Source: Bacillota bacterium (lineage in GTDB: Bacteria; Bacillota; Clostridia; Lachnospirales; Lachnospiraceae). From it: a stretch of 64,000 bases of DNA. The position numbers and the translations under genes were made by a program. Where the stretch lies: the NCBI GenBank assembly GCA_023437365.1, contig JAEZGK010000103.1, forward strand, positions 124,001-188,000. Reading direction: 5' to 3'. Positions 26,744 through 35,694 of the stretch are shown here, piece by piece (positions within the stretch are counted from its first letter, which is position 1; every line of letters begins with the position of its first letter). The notes beneath the pieces are model-generated. The model was not told where the DNA came from. It searched no databases and worked only from the letters and a program-made list of their open reading frames with translations.

Positions 26744-26879
26744 GCGGTTTATTATTTTTTTTCATTTCGTCCATAGTTTGTTCATATTTACCAATAGGAA
26801 TTTCTGCCGCCAAGTCAGGGATGGGGTATCAATGTATCCGGCTTTTTCAATACCAAATATATCTAACATACAAGCTATC

Positions 26880-28001
26880 TTAAGGATGCGTAATACAATA
26901 ATAGTTTTTCATAGTCTGCCGTACCATCCCCCGAAGCTCCAGAATAAGCAGCTGTTCCGCCAGCTGTTCTACACGTAATCCTGTCAGGCTCGTAAGCTCC
27001 TCGATATGCTTTGGGTCTAAGGTCAAATATGAGAGGATTATTGGGGTGTGCTCCATTGCTCCCTCGTCAACAGCTTTTGATATCCCAGATGACTCCCGGT
27101 ATCCGGAAAGCATATCCTCCAGGATATCAATTGGAGAAGTCACCGGCTTTGCCCCAAGCTTAAGGAGATTATTGCACCCCTCACTCAAAGGGTCTGTTGC
27201 TCTTCCGGGCAGCGCATAGATGTCCTTCCCCTGATCCAGTCCCATATCCACTGTAATCAGAGATCCGCTTTTCATTCTTGCTTCGACGATCAGGATCGCA
27301 TCACTAAGACCGCTGATAATGCGGTTTCGCATTGGGAAATTTCCGGCATAAGGTTTTATTCCCGGCGCATATTCTGATAAAATTCCCCCATGCTGTTGTA
27401 TTTCCATGTAGAGTTCTATATTCTCCCTCGGATAACAGGTATCAATTCCGCATCCGAGCACTGCATAGGTTAGCCCTCCTGCGTTCAGTGCTCCCTGATG
27501 CGAACAGGTATCTATTCCTCTGGCAAGTCCACTGATCACCGCAATTCCTGCTTTTGCAACTGCCGTAGTAAGATACCTTGCCATCTCCTTGCCGTATTGG
27601 GAGCAGTCTCTGGCACCGACCACCGAAAGGCATTTACTCCCTTTCTCAGGCAGGGAACCTTTCACATATAAGGAAAACGGGGCAGCATATATCTGTCTTA
27701 GCTTATCGGGATATTCCTCATCTTCTTTCGTTATAAAGCGTATTCCTCCTGCCCTCAGTCTATTGTACTCTTCCGTCAGTTTATTCGTATCCCTTCCGGA
27801 TAGAACCGAAGTAATATCCTCCTCTGTGAATAGTCTCTGCCCAGCTTCATTCACGCAGCTCTCACCGTATTCCAGCAATCCCTTTCCCGAAGCATGATAG
27901 ATCTCCTCAGCACATCCGTAGTTTCGTAGCAATACTTCGATCTTTACCGGACCGATATTCCTTCTGGTACTTAACCAATAATTATAGATATTATGCTCCA
28001 T
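26880..28001 (-). CDS. dprA: DprA, DNA-processing protein
   Basis: DprA loads RecA onto incoming single-stranded DNA during natural transformation. The 373-residue protein has the Rossmann-like DprA domain (SVVGARDCSQYG, SGLARGIDTCSHQGAL, FPMRNRIISGLSDAILIVEA) and a C-terminal winged-helix-like domain. GAGGTG precedes the ATG at 28001; the 20-codon longer frame overlaps comM. With comM next door it is a remnant of competence genes, although these genes are kept by many clostridia not known to be transformable. Confidence 0.94.
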   Translation of the reverse strand: MEHNIYNYWLSTRRNIGPVKIEVLLRNYGCAEEIYHASGKGLLEYGESCVNEAGQRLFTEEDITSVLSGRDTNKLTEEYNRLRAGGIRFITKEDEEYPDKLRQIYAAPFSLYVKGSLPEKGSKCLSVVGARDCSQYGKEMARYLTTAVAKAGIAVISGLARGIDTCSHQGALNAGGLTYAVLGCGIDTCYPRENIELYMEIQQHGGILSEYAPGIKPYAGNFPMRNRIISGLSDAILIVEARMKSGSLITVDMGLDQGKDIYALPGRATDPLSEGCNNLLKLGAKPVTSPIDILEDMLSGYRESSGISKAVDEGAMEHTPIILSYLTLDPKHIEELTSLTGLRVEQLAEQLLILELRGMVRQTMKNYYCITHP

Positions 28002-28011
28002 GCCTGACACC

Positions 28012-29544
28012 TCATTCTCCCCAATATTTCTGATCCATACTTCGATAACAGATGGCTTCACTCAGATGCTTACTCCTAATAAGCTCACTTTGATCCAAAT
28101 CAGCGATGGTCCTGGCCACCTTTAATATTCTATGATATGCCCTGGCACTGAAATTCATCTTGACAAAAGCCTCTTCCATAAGCTCCTGCTCCCTTTGCTC
28201 GAGCTTACAATACTTCTTTATCCCTCTTGGTGTTAGCTGTGAATTAAAATAGATACTCTCCCCCTGAAACCTCTTAAGCTGCAGCTCTCTGGCTGCTTCC
28301 ACACGCCTTCGTATGTCAGCTGAGGTTTCCTGCTTTTCTTTTTGCAGCAGCTCCTGATAATTCATCTGTAATGCCTCAATGCAGATATCAAACCGGTCCA
28401 GCAAAGGCTGTGATATTTTTCCCAGGTATCGTTTTACCATGGGTACAGAACAGCTGCAGCGGCTTCGATCCGGATAATATCCACAGGTGCAGGGGTTCAT
28501 GGCAGCAACCAGCATAAAGCCCGCAGGATACCGATAGGTAGCACTTAATCTTGCAATTGTTACTGACTTCTCCTCCAGGGGTTGTCTTAACACTTCGATT
28601 GTATTCTTCTGAAATTCGGGAAGCTCGTCCAGAAATAAGACGCCAAGATGTGCCAGGCTGATTTCACCTGGTTTAGGTACACGACCACCGCCAACCAAGG
28701 CAGTGGTGGTAATCGAATGATGAGGACTTCGAAACGGTCTTGTTGAAATTAGTGCCTGCTGCTCCATTAATCCCGCGATACTGTAAATCTTTGAAATTTC
28801 CATGCTCTCGTCAAAGTTCAGCTCCGGCAGAATAGTGGGTATCCGCTTGGCAAGCATGGTTTTTCCGGCACCGGGCGGCCCGATCATTAGGATATTATGC
28901 ATCCCCGAGGCTGCTATTTCGATTGCTCTCTTTGCAGCTATTTGACCCGCTACTTCCGAGAAATCAATCTCTTCTTCGTTGTCCTTGGAAGTGAACAGTG
29001 TATCTGTATCAACCGTCTCCGGGGTAGCCTCAACCCGCCCGCACAAAAGCTCTACGGCTTCCAAAAGTGTCTGAACTCCATAGGTAAGAATGCCTTCCAC
29101 AACAGCTCCCTCTTTTGCATTTTCCTTGGGAACAACACACTTTTTAAAGCCCTGCGTTTTTGCCGAATATACGATGGGCAGGACCCCGTTTACCTTATTC
29201 ACTTTACCATTTAAACTGAGTTCCCCGATGATTAAAGTATCCTTCAGATACTCCTCGGGCAGATGGCCAAAGGCCGTCAGAATTGCGATAGCTACCGGCA
29301 GATCAAAAGCTGTACCTTCCTTACGGATATCCGCAGGAGACAGATTAACTGTGATACGCTTGGCAGGCAGCTGATATCCGGAATTTTTCAGTGCAACCCT
29401 TACTCTCTCTCTTGCTTCCTTCACCTCGGAACCAAGATAGCCGACCATATCAAATAACGGAAGCCCGTCACTGACATCCGCCTCCACGGATACGATCAAG
29501 CCGTCAATCCCATGGATTGCAGCGCTGAATACTTTACTGAACAT
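28012..29544 (-). CDS. comM: ComM/YifB family AAA+ ATPase (Mg-chelatase-like)
   Basis: A helicase-like AAA+ protein; in Vibrio and Haemophilus ComM promotes branch migration during natural transformation. The 510-residue protein has an N-terminal Lon-like ChlI domain (residues 1-170), Walker A GPPGAGKT (222-229), Walker B LDELPEF, a Cys-rich insert (NPCTCGYYPDRSRCSC) and a C-terminal domain. It is often misannotated as magnesium chelatase. It is followed by dprA after 10 nt. Confidence 0.93.
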   Translation of the reverse strand: MFSKVFSAAIHGIDGLIVSVEADVSDGLPLFDMVGYLGSEVKEARERVRVALKNSGYQLPAKRITVNLSPADIRKEGTAFDLPVAIAILTAFGHLPEEYLKDTLIIGELSLNGKVNKVNGVLPIVYSAKTQGFKKCVVPKENAKEGAVVEGILTYGVQTLLEAVELLCGRVEATPETVDTDTLFTSKDNEEEIDFSEVAGQIAAKRAIEIAASGMHNILMIGPPGAGKTMLAKRIPTILPELNFDESMEISKIYSIAGLMEQQALISTRPFRSPHHSITTTALVGGGRVPKPGEISLAHLGVLFLDELPEFQKNTIEVLRQPLEEKSVTIARLSATYRYPAGFMLVAAMNPCTCGYYPDRSRCSCSVPMVKRYLGKISQPLLDRFDICIEALQMNYQELLQKEKQETSADIRRRVEAARELQLKRFQGESIYFNSQLTPRGIKKYCKLEQREQELMEEAFVKMNFSARAYHRILKVARTIADLDQSELIRSKHLSEAICYRSMDQKYWGE

Positions 29545-29599
29545 CTTACTTCTCCTTCCTAAGCCTCTCCCGCTCAGAAGGAATCATTTACCTGCACAA

Positions 29600-29628
29600 A
29601 GTATAACAAAGGATGTAATTTTATGCAA
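29600..29628 (-). promoter_or_regulatory. Promoter of comM-dprA
   Basis: TTGCAT (29628-29623), 17-bp spacer and TATACT (29605-29600) on the minus strand, about 55 nt before comM. It is a good sigma-A match. Confidence 0.7.
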
Positions 29629-29654
29629 GAATTAAATCTTTGAATAATCCAGAA

Positions 29655-29705
29655 AAAATGCCAATCCCCGGAGGTGCCTCTGTCCGGTTACATACGGATC
29701 AGAGG
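29655..29705 (-). terminator. Hairpin after the 231-aa membrane protein gene
   Basis: On the minus strand GCCTCTG pairs with CAGAGGC, with an inner TCCG/CGGA stem. A run of six T comes only about 17 nt later, so it is an imperfect terminator candidate between the membrane-protein gene and comM. Confidence 0.4.
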
Positions 29706-29734
29706 CGCTTTCGGAAATTGACATTCCATCGCAA

Positions 29735-30430
29735 TTAACCAACCTTTACCTCATTCTTCTCTATCTGGTAGCGTTCCATACCCTTCTTAATTTTATTATT
29801 CTGCACGACATTCTCTGTAATCATCTCAGCGATAAATAAGACCAAGGGCAGGATAATGATCAGCCAGTACAGGTTATTGAAATTAAGAGTATAGAAATAA
29901 CTTATCAACAGTATAATTGCCATTCCAATGATTAATACCGAGATAATAGCAAGATAATAGTTATTCACCCTTAGCTTATTAATCTCATATTTAATCAGCT
30001 CTGTCTGCTCCTCCACAATTTCCGTATCGGTTTCTGCCTGAAAATTATCGAACTTTAAATATACATTATGTATCAGCTGTTTCTTTCTTTCCTCGGAAAG
30101 ATATTTGGTCTCCGAGATATCCAGTATAATCTGCTCCTTCAGCTGCTCGATGGTATAAATCATGTCATCATCCGCACAATATTCCCTCTTTATTGCATTT
30201 CTGATATTTATGACTATCTTCATATCAATCTCAATCTCTTCGATGAAAAAAGGTCTGATTGCATCTACAAAACGGTTATTTGCTACATTAATGATACTGA
30301 TCACTGACTTGCTTTTATATCTGTCTATCAGTAATTTTACAGCAATTGCTCCGATGATGGTACCTAGGATAGGTGCAATCCAGTTAAGCAATACTCCATT
30401 GCGTAAAAAATCCTCTATCGATTGAAACAT
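29735..30430 (-). CDS. Unrecognised membrane protein with three hydrophobic helices
   Basis: I do not recognise this 231-residue protein. It has one hydrophobic segment at about residues 13-34, a charged helical middle region (about 35-150, many Glu/Lys/Ile) and a pair of hydrophobic segments at about 158-180 and 187-207, ending in a charged tail. No catalytic or binding motif stands out. It is monocistronic: it has its own strong promoter and a hairpin behind it. GGAGG precedes the ATG. Function unknown. Confidence 0.75.
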   Translation of the reverse strand: MFQSIEDFLRNGVLLNWIAPILGTIIGAIAVKLLIDRYKSKSVISIINVANNRFVDAIRPFFIEEIEIDMKIVINIRNAIKREYCADDDMIYTIEQLKEQIILDISETKYLSEERKKQLIHNVYLKFDNFQAETDTEIVEEQTELIKYEINKLRVNNYYLAIISVLIIGMAIILLISYFYTLNFNNLYWLIIILPLVLFIAEMITENVVQNNKIKKGMERYQIEKNEVKVG

Positions 30431-30459
30431 TTTTCTTACCTCCTCATAAAATATGGTTA

Positions 30460-30488
30460 ATTATACCACATAAGATTTTTTTTGTCAC
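30460..30488 (-). promoter_or_regulatory. Strong promoter of the membrane-protein gene
   Basis: GTGACA (30488-30483), 17-bp spacer and TATAAT (30465-30460), with TGG directly before the -10 forming an extended -10. This is one of the best sigma-A promoters in the window. Confidence 0.7.
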
Positions 30489-30560
30489 CTATGCCAGATG
30501 GGGGATAGATTTTCCTTATAGCCCGCATATAATAAACCAAGAATACTTATAGGTGGTCAT

Positions 30561-30818
30561 ATGCGCTTTTGTGAACTTCGGGAAAAAGAAGTGATTAACT
30601 GCAGGGACTGTGTTCGTCTTGGTTATGTGTGTGATGTGGAGATAGATATCTGCACAGGCTGCCTTACGCATATCATTATTCCTGGCCCATGTAAAGTTTG
30701 GGGCATACTTGGCAGGGATCACGAGTATGTAATCAGTAAGAGTCATATTAAGCAGATTGGTGTTGATATTATATTAGTTGATGTAGATCTGGAAAAATGC
30801 CTGGTAAAAATCGGATAG
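30561..30818 (+). CDS. YlmC/YmxH family small sporulation-associated protein
   Basis: An 85-residue protein of the PRC-barrel-like YlmC/YmxH family, common in spore-formers. It has the N-terminal MRFCELREKEVINCRDC and a barrel-like run of short beta segments, with four cysteines in the first 35 residues. AGGTGG lies just upstream of the ATG. The exact role is not established; deletion phenotypes in relatives are subtle. It lies 138 nt before nrdR, which has its own promoter. Confidence 0.8.
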   Translation: MRFCELREKEVINCRDCVRLGYVCDVEIDICTGCLTHIIIPGPCKVWGILGRDHEYVISKSHIKQIGVDIILVDVDLEKCLVKIG

Positions 30819-30851
30819 TCTCAGATTTTGATATATTGTGTAATAATTTTC

Positions 30852-30880
30852 TTGACCGTTTGGATAAACTTCAATATAAT
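30852..30880 (+). promoter_or_regulatory. Promoter of nrdR
   Basis: TTGACC (30852-30857), 17-bp spacer and a perfect TATAAT (30875-30880) on the plus strand, about 75 nt before nrdR. Confidence 0.75.
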
Positions 30881-30956
30881 CAAGTTATCAAGGATTTGTC
30901 AGAATGTTCTTCAAGGGACATAGGATGGATGACGATTGACTTAGGAGGATATTACT

Positions 30957-31418
30957 ATGAAGTGCCCTTTTTGTAGTAAGGACAACACAAGAGTTATAGA
31001 TTCAAGACCGGCTGATGATAACAATTCCATCAGAAGACGCCGTCAGTGTGATGAATGCCAGCGCAGATTTACCACCTACGAGAAGGTAGAGGCAATTCCG
31101 TTGGTTGTGATAAAGAAGGATAATAACCGCGAACCCTATGACCGTTCCAAGATCGAGGCCGGTGTCTTCCGCTCCTGCCACAAGAGACCCATCTCTGTGG
31201 ATCAGATCACAACTTTGGTGGATGAAGTAGAAAACATCATTTTCAATAGGGAAGATAAAGAGATTCCCAGTCATGTCATCGGTGAAATACTAATGGATAA
31301 ATTAAAGGATTTAGATCCGGTTGCCTATGTCCGTTTCGCTTCCGTTTACCGCGAATTTAAGGATGTCAGTACCTTTATGGAGGAGCTGAAGAAAATTCTC
31401 GATACGGATAAGCATTAA
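30957..31418 (+). CDS. nrdR: NrdR, ribonucleotide reductase repressor
   Basis: NrdR represses ribonucleotide reductase genes in response to ATP/dATP. The 153-residue protein has the N-terminal zinc ribbon (CPFC at 3-6 and CDEC at 34-37) and the ATP-cone domain from about residue 48 (PLVVIKKDNNREPYDRSKIE). AGGAGG lies upstream of the ATG. It has its own promoter and is followed by a hairpin. No ribonucleotide reductase gene is in the window. Confidence 0.97.
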   Translation: MKCPFCSKDNTRVIDSRPADDNNSIRRRRQCDECQRRFTTYEKVEAIPLVVIKKDNNREPYDRSKIEAGVFRSCHKRPISVDQITTLVDEVENIIFNREDKEIPSHVIGEILMDKLKDLDPVAYVRFASVYREFKDVSTFMEELKKILDTDKH

Positions 31419-31435
31419 TTCCTGTCACAATCAGA

Positions 31436-31462
31436 AAGGCTGTGCGAATACCGCACAGCCTT
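31436..31462. terminator. Hairpin between nrdR and the mannosidase gene, possibly bidirectional
   Basis: AAGGCTGTGCG (31436-31446) and CGCACAGCCTT (31452-31462) form a perfect 11-bp stem. T-tails on both strands are short, but the convergent genes on either side make a shared terminator likely. Confidence 0.65.
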
Positions 31463-31560
31463 ATTGTTATGTAATACGAGGAAATTGCGTTCTAAATTGT
31501 GCTAAGCTTCTAAGTCTGCCGGGCATCCGTGCGCTCTCAACGGAGTATCTGTTCCATGGG

Positions 31561-34035
31561 CTAGTAAGTATCCTTAAGAGAACGAATCCGAAGCCTTTGT
31601 TCCAAATCCCTGGCACTGGTAAATAAGGAACCCCGGATATCAGATTTTTTGAGTCTGACTAGCTTTGGGTTCTCGCTGCCAAGACAGAAATAGTTATCAC
31701 TAAATATTGCATCCGCATCTTCAAAATCAAGCTCCACAAAGCAGACCAGCCTATTTGAAGTAACTTCAAGCACATATTCCTCCTGCTCCTCCGTTACCTT
31801 TACACGAATGTCCGCTTTCTCCAGGGATAGATGCTTGAACCTTACGAATATCTCAATTTCCGTACTCTGATACCCATCCTCATCTGTAAATACGGCTTCT
31901 ACGAAAACCTTATCCTCCATGCCCGAGACCAAGGCTGTATAATCCCTTTCACCCAGCTTCAAGGCTGTCAAAGCAGGTACAGTTGCTTCAAAGACATCCT
32001 GCTTCAGAACCGTGAAATCCATGTTACGAAGTGTCATTACTACCTTACATTTTTTATCTGACATACGTTCGTTCTGGATATGGGCTTCAATCCTATTCTC
32101 CGTTCTGGCAATGGTTCCGGCAATGGGTGCAAAGAAGCTCTTTGCCATGTAATGCAGTGCCTTCCAGCGTCCGAAATAGTCTATACTGGCCCAGGAAGCA
32201 ACCGGCCAGTCATCGTTCAGCTGCCAGTAAACAGCCCCCATACAGCGTCCGCGGTGTCTTCTCCAATGCTCCACGCCGAATTTGATCGCAATACCCTGTA
32301 GGATCTGAGTTACATACAGCAAGCTGTCAAAATCCTTAGGATACAGGAAATTTTCCGAGAGGTAATAGAGCATCTTCCCGTTTGCAGAATCATTTTTTTG
32401 GTGGCTTTCCATAACCCGCGAGAAGATATTCCGATCCTCCTCCTCTGTAAAGGTTTTGACCGTTTTCAGAGACGGGAAGGATTGGAAACCGAATTCGGAG
32501 CAGAATCTGAAATAATAATTCCGGTAATCTTCAAAGGGCTTTAATCCATGCCATACATCCCAATAATGGGTATCTCCCCTGTTCTCATCGATGGGGTTGT
32601 CAGAGCAGCCGCCCGAGGAGGGAGAGGAGGGCCAGAAGAAGGTGGCATGATCAGACTCTTCTACTGCCTTAGGCAATACATACTCAAATTGCTTGATATA
32701 ATCAGCACGAAGCTGCGCCGAATGGGGTTGGAAAGAAGGCCATACATACCAGGCGGATTCAAGCTCATTATTACCGCACCAAAGGCCCAGAGAGGCGTGA
32801 TGCCGGATACGCTTCACGTTATCCTTGGTTTCTTCGATGATGTTCTCTTCAAACTCCCTGGTCAGGTCATATACATTGCAGGCATACATCAGATCCTGCC
32901 ATACGATCAGACCCAGCCTGTCACAGATCTCATAGAAGGTGTCGGAGGGATAATAGCCACCGCCCCATACTCTGATACAGTTGAAGTTAGCTCTGACACA
33001 GCTGTCAAGGAGATATTCTATCCTGTCACTGGTAATTCTGGAATATACCAGATCCTCGGGAATATAATCCGCACCCTTGGCAAAAATCTTTACCCCGTTT
33101 ACCATAAATGCAAATTCTGATCCCCATTCATCCTTCTCTTGGCTGATGGTCATCGTTCTCAGTCCCAGGGTGAACTCTTTATGATCCAACAGCACCTCCT
33201 CATGCTTCAGAACCACGGATAAATGATAGAGCGGTTGCGCGCCATAACCGTTCGGCCACCATATCTGAGGATGATCCACAATAATTGAATAACCATTCTT
33301 ACAGCCGTCCACAGTCCTCTTGTAGATCAACTCCATATTCTCAGGTGTTGTCAGGGTATACTCCAGGATAAAGTTCTCTTTCTTAAGTAACGTCAGTTCA
33401 CTATTGATTCTTAACTCAACCTGGTTCTTCCGATGCTCCTGGAGAAGCTCCACATCCTCTATTCTTCCTTCAGTATAGCCAAGCAATTCGATATCACGCC
33501 AGATTCCGGCATCCGGCAGCTGAGCACCCCAGTCCCAGCCGAACATACAGTGGGCCTTTCTTAAGTATTGGTTGCCCTCCATGGCACCGGCTGCAACATA
33601 ACTGATGTCCTTATGCTCACCGGGTTCATAGCTTTCGATATAAGAGATCGGCGCACGGAATACAATTTTGATCTGATTATCTCCTTTGTTTAGGAAGGAT
33701 TTACACTCAAACCTCCAGGTACGATGCATATTATTGGTCTTAGACAGCAGGATATCATTGAGATAGATTTCTGCCAAGGTATCAAGTCCATAACAGACGA
33801 GTTCAATTTTCTCCTTTTCGAAAAGCTCCTCAGTAACGGTGAAATCTCTGATGAATTCATAATCCTTACGAAATAATTCCCTTACCTCGTACTCATTGAG
33901 TCGATAATGAGGGTCCGGTACTTTACCGTGATTAAGCAACGCAGACATGACGGAGCCGGGAACTTCTGCATTCAGCCAATGGTTTTGGCCTGCTTCTCTC
34001 ATTTTCCAATTGCCGTTCAATGTTTCATGAAGCAT
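31561..34035 (-). CDS. Beta-mannosidase, glycoside hydrolase family 2
   Basis: Releases mannose from the non-reducing end of beta-mannosides. The 824-residue protein has the GH2 sugar-binding domain (DTLAEIYLN near 85-93), the immunoglobulin-like domain and the TIM barrel. The acid/base Glu424 (WCGNNELE) and the likely nucleophile Glu514 (FCSEFGFQS) are present, as is WGGGYY at 357-362. There is no signal peptide, so it acts inside the cell on imported manno-oligosaccharides. It is divergent from a ROK sugar kinase. AAGGAG precedes the ATG. Confidence 0.9.
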   Translation of the reverse strand: MLHETLNGNWKMREAGQNHWLNAEVPGSVMSALLNHGKVPDPHYRLNEYEVRELFRKDYEFIRDFTVTEELFEKEKIELVCYGLDTLAEIYLNDILLSKTNNMHRTWRFECKSFLNKGDNQIKIVFRAPISYIESYEPGEHKDISYVAAGAMEGNQYLRKAHCMFGWDWGAQLPDAGIWRDIELLGYTEGRIEDVELLQEHRKNQVELRINSELTLLKKENFILEYTLTTPENMELIYKRTVDGCKNGYSIIVDHPQIWWPNGYGAQPLYHLSVVLKHEEVLLDHKEFTLGLRTMTISQEKDEWGSEFAFMVNGVKIFAKGADYIPEDLVYSRITSDRIEYLLDSCVRANFNCIRVWGGGYYPSDTFYEICDRLGLIVWQDLMYACNVYDLTREFEENIIEETKDNVKRIRHHASLGLWCGNNELESAWYVWPSFQPHSAQLRADYIKQFEYVLPKAVEESDHATFFWPSSPSSGGCSDNPIDENRGDTHYWDVWHGLKPFEDYRNYYFRFCSEFGFQSFPSLKTVKTFTEEEDRNIFSRVMESHQKNDSANGKMLYYLSENFLYPKDFDSLLYVTQILQGIAIKFGVEHWRRHRGRCMGAVYWQLNDDWPVASWASIDYFGRWKALHYMAKSFFAPIAGTIARTENRIEAHIQNERMSDKKCKVVMTLRNMDFTVLKQDVFEATVPALTALKLGERDYTALVSGMEDKVFVEAVFTDEDGYQSTEIEIFVRFKHLSLEKADIRVKVTEEQEEYVLEVTSNRLVCFVELDFEDADAIFSDNYFCLGSENPKLVRLKKSDIRGSLFTSARDLEQRLRIRSLKDTY

Positions 34036-34412
34036 ACGATCAATCTCCTTGTAGGTTTTTTATCCGAATATAATTCTTCTATTCCTGTCTTCGTAACTAT
34101 ATTATCAAAAACTGCAATCAAATTCATATCACAAATTTGTCATTTTTTATCCCATAATTATGATTTAGAGTGTTTATTCAAATTAGCACTGTATTTTATG
34201 ATTTTTATCGTTTAAAATAGAATTAAAGTGTTAGAGACACCGAAGGTGCCTTCAGAATCATGGCAGGTGTAGCAGGTGTGTATCCACCGCTGGCTGTCAT
34301 ATTCTCGTGCCATCTTATAGCAGCAATGTTGGTGAATTCAAGATGAGCTTTAGGCACTGGAAGTAATAAGAAAAATCAACAAATTTCATATAGGAATATG
34401 GAGGAAGCACAA
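34036..34412. promoter_or_regulatory. Divergent intergenic region with long structured leader of the ROK kinase gene
   Basis: This gap between the divergent mannosidase and kinase genes holds a candidate plus-strand promoter, TTGTCA (34137-34142), 16-bp spacer and TATGAT (34159-34164). The leader would be about 240 nt. From about 34225 to 34320 it becomes less A+T rich and can fold: ATGGCA/TGCCAT close a domain holding an AGC-GGTG/CACC-GCT stem with one bulge, preceded by a small CACC-GAA-GGTG hairpin. I match no known riboswitch class, and no catabolite-response element was recognised. Confidence 0.4.
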
Positions 34413-35288
34413 ATGTTATTAGGTGCATTGGAAGCAGGCGGAACTAAGATGGTAATGGCAATCGGAAATGAAAGCGGTGAAATTTTGGAGCAATGCTCCA
34501 TACCGACCCAAACACCTGACATTACCGTTCCAAAAATGATTGAATACTATAACAGCAAAGGAATTGAAGCTTTGGGTATCGGCTCCTTCGGTCCCATTGA
34601 TCCGGATAAAAGCTCAAAGACCTATGGCTATATCACCTCAACACCGAAGCTTGCCTGGGCAAATTACAATATTGTAGGCACCATGAAAAATGCTTTGAAG
34701 GTACCGGTCGGCTTTGATACGGATGTAAACGCCTCTGCTCTCGGAGAAGCAACCTGGGGAAGTCTCCGGGGATTATCCTCCGGAATCTATATTACCATCG
34801 GCACCGGCGTAGGTGTCGGTGTATATGTCAACGGTTCCCTGCTGCATGGTATGCTGCATCCCGAGGCTGGTCATATATTATTAAGCAAACATCCTGAGGA
34901 TACTTATGAGGGTATCTGCCCCTACCATAATAACTGTCTTGAGGGCTTTGCTGCCGGACCCGCAATCGAACAACGCTGGCAGAAAAAAGCTTATGATTTA
35001 AAGGATTGTCCGGAGGTATGGGAATTGGAGGCTTACTATATCGCACAAGGCCTGGTGAACTTTATCCTTACCCTATCTCCTCACAGAATAGTACTTGGCG
35101 GTGGTGTCATGCATCAGGAACAGCTTTTCCCCCTGATCAGACAAAAAGTTGACGAGCTTTTGAACGGATATATCAAGACACCTCAGCTGGAAGATCTGGA
35201 GCATTATATCGTACCTGCCTCACTTAAGGATAATCAGGGGATCCTGGGGTGCATCCGACTTGCCTGGCTGGAACTGAAGCAATGTTAA
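34413..35288 (+). CDS. ROK-family fructokinase / mannose kinase
   Basis: Phosphorylates a hexose at C6 using ATP; close in pattern to ScrK/GmuE-type fructokinases. The 291-residue protein has the ATP-binding start (GALEAGGTKMVMAIG), the Asp of FDTDVNASALGE, and the zinc-binding ROK signature GHI...CPYHNNCLEGFAAGPA. GGAGG lies 8 nt before the ATG at 34413, so the five-codon longer frame is rejected. Being divergent from a beta-mannosidase, it may phosphorylate mannose released by it. Confidence 0.88.
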   Translation: MLLGALEAGGTKMVMAIGNESGEILEQCSIPTQTPDITVPKMIEYYNSKGIEALGIGSFGPIDPDKSSKTYGYITSTPKLAWANYNIVGTMKNALKVPVGFDTDVNASALGEATWGSLRGLSSGIYITIGTGVGVGVYVNGSLLHGMLHPEAGHILLSKHPEDTYEGICPYHNNCLEGFAAGPAIEQRWQKKAYDLKDCPEVWELEAYYIAQGLVNFILTLSPHRIVLGGGVMHQEQLFPLIRQKVDELLNGYIKTPQLEDLEHYIVPASLKDNQGILGCIRLAWLELKQC

Positions 35289-35293
35289 CAAGA

Positions 35294-35342
35294 CGATAGG
35301 CATAGATAAATACTGCTTGCCCAGTACCATCTATGCCTATCG
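35294..35342 (+). terminator. Hairpin after the ROK kinase
   Basis: A perfect 14-bp stem, CGATAGGCATAGAT (35294-35307) with its complement at 35329-35342 and a 21-nt loop, lies just past the kinase stop. The tail is only weakly T-rich, so termination strength is unclear. The rest of the gap to 35614 is A+T rich and holds a 7-bp stem (GTTGTAT/ATACAAC near 35346) but no gene I can support. Confidence 0.6.
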
Positions 35343-35613
35343 CTCTGTTGTATATTCCCCATACAACCAATATAAAGTCAAGGGCTTGAGGCCACTTTTG
35401 AACCTTCCTTTGATTTCTCTTTACAAATAATCCAATGTTACCTTTATAGTAATCAATTTTAGTTCGTACTTCAATAAATCCTTCCTATATGACGTTTATT
35501 CCTGATTATTCTGCAACAGCACCACAGATTACGCTGATCATTCTGATTAAACATCATAAATTCCTTGTTATCTTACACGTATCCCGAAGAGTAATTGTAT
35601 ATAATTGTAAATA

Positions 35614-35688
35614 CAAAAAAGGCTTATGTGATGCATTTTTCATTACCACTGTGGTAAGAACTACTTGCATTCACATAAGCCTTTTTCC
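35614..35688. terminator. Terminator of the agr operon (usable on both strands)
   Basis: A stem of about 20 bp with one bulge pairs AAAAAAGGCTTATGTG-ATGCA (35615-35635) with 35666-35686. The loop holds its own TTACCAC/GTGGTAA hairpin. On the minus strand the stem ends in TTTTTTGTATTT, right after agrD; on the plus strand it ends CTTTTTCC. Confidence 0.85.
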
Positions 35689-35694
35689 CTAAAA

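Noticed and set aside
28012..29544. Magnesium chelatase for tetrapyrrole synthesis
   Set aside because: Architecture is ComM/YifB (Lon-like N domain, AAA+ and Cys-rich insert); no chlorophyll or cobalamin genes nearby.
32548..33120. Plus-strand frame of 190 codons opposite the mannosidase
   Set aside because: Shadow of a gene with intact catalytic residues.
34225..34330. T-box, THF or other known riboswitch before the ROK kinase
   Set aside because: None of the conserved core motifs of these classes could be found; kept only as an unclassified leader.
35489..35692. Small plus-strand frame of 67 codons after the ROK kinase
   Set aside because: It runs through the agr terminator hairpin, lacks a ribosome-binding site and has no family pattern.
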